From an uncultured Alistipes sp. (GTDB lineage Bacteria > Bacteroidota > Bacteroidia > Bacteroidales > Rikenellaceae), in the NCBI GenBank assembly GCA_900546005.1, contig URBJ01000116.1, forward strand, positions 1 through 6,107: a stretch of 6,107 nucleotides of DNA. Reading direction: 5' to 3'. The notes beneath the pieces are model-generated. The model was not told the DNA's origin and did not search any database. It was given only the letters and a program-made list of their open reading frames with translations. Within the stretch, counting starts at the first letter, position 1, and the number at the start of each line of letters is the position of its first letter. Positions 6,095-6,107 of this stretch are shown here, one piece after another. The position numbers were made by a program, and so were the translations under genes.

Positions 6095-6107
6095 CGCAGT
6101 GTTTTGC

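Overview
The window most likely comes from a gut-type member of the Bacteroidales (phylum Bacteroidota). Three things point there: lipoproteins carrying BACON domains, AT-rich start regions mostly without a Shine-Dalgarno sequence, and a near-ideal Bacteroidota promoter (TTGG, 19 bp, TATATTTG) ahead of the rightward gene. The genus cannot be read from the sequence. No mobile element, CRISPR array, tRNA or rRNA was found.

Layout from left to right. Positions 1-182 hold no convincing gene. A strong intrinsic terminator (183-224) closes a leftward gene (241-2484) for a 747-residue secreted lipoprotein. That protein has three tandem BACON-type beta-sandwich domains and a C-terminal half with Asp-box-like motifs, suggesting a beta-propeller. 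An AT-rich, gene-free spacer (2485-2721) separates it from a compact leftward two-gene operon: a NimA/pyridoxamine-phosphate-oxidase-like split-barrel protein (3242-3739), followed 13 bp later by a flavin-reductase/flavoredoxin-like protein (2722-3228). A divergent intergenic region (3740-3920) then leads into a rightward gene (3921-5969) for a 682-residue secreted glycoside-hydrolase-like protein. It has a GH99/GH71/WbsX-type TIM barrel with a D-W-N-E-W motif and a C-terminal CBM9/DOMON-like module. A second strong terminator (5971-6010) follows. The last 100 bases hold a promoter-like sequence and a hairpin next to an eight-A run, but no gene.

The two large proteins are both predicted exported and carbohydrate-related, so the window looks like a glycan-utilisation neighbourhood, although no SusC/SusD pair, sulfatase or regulator is visible. 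The middle operon looks like an unrelated flavin-dependent redox or detoxification pair. No clearly new multi-gene system is evident. The best leads are the GH-like enzyme with its altered catalytic motif, the uncharacterised C-terminal half of the BACON protein, the palindrome between promoter and start codon of the GH-like gene, and the orphan signals at the right edge.
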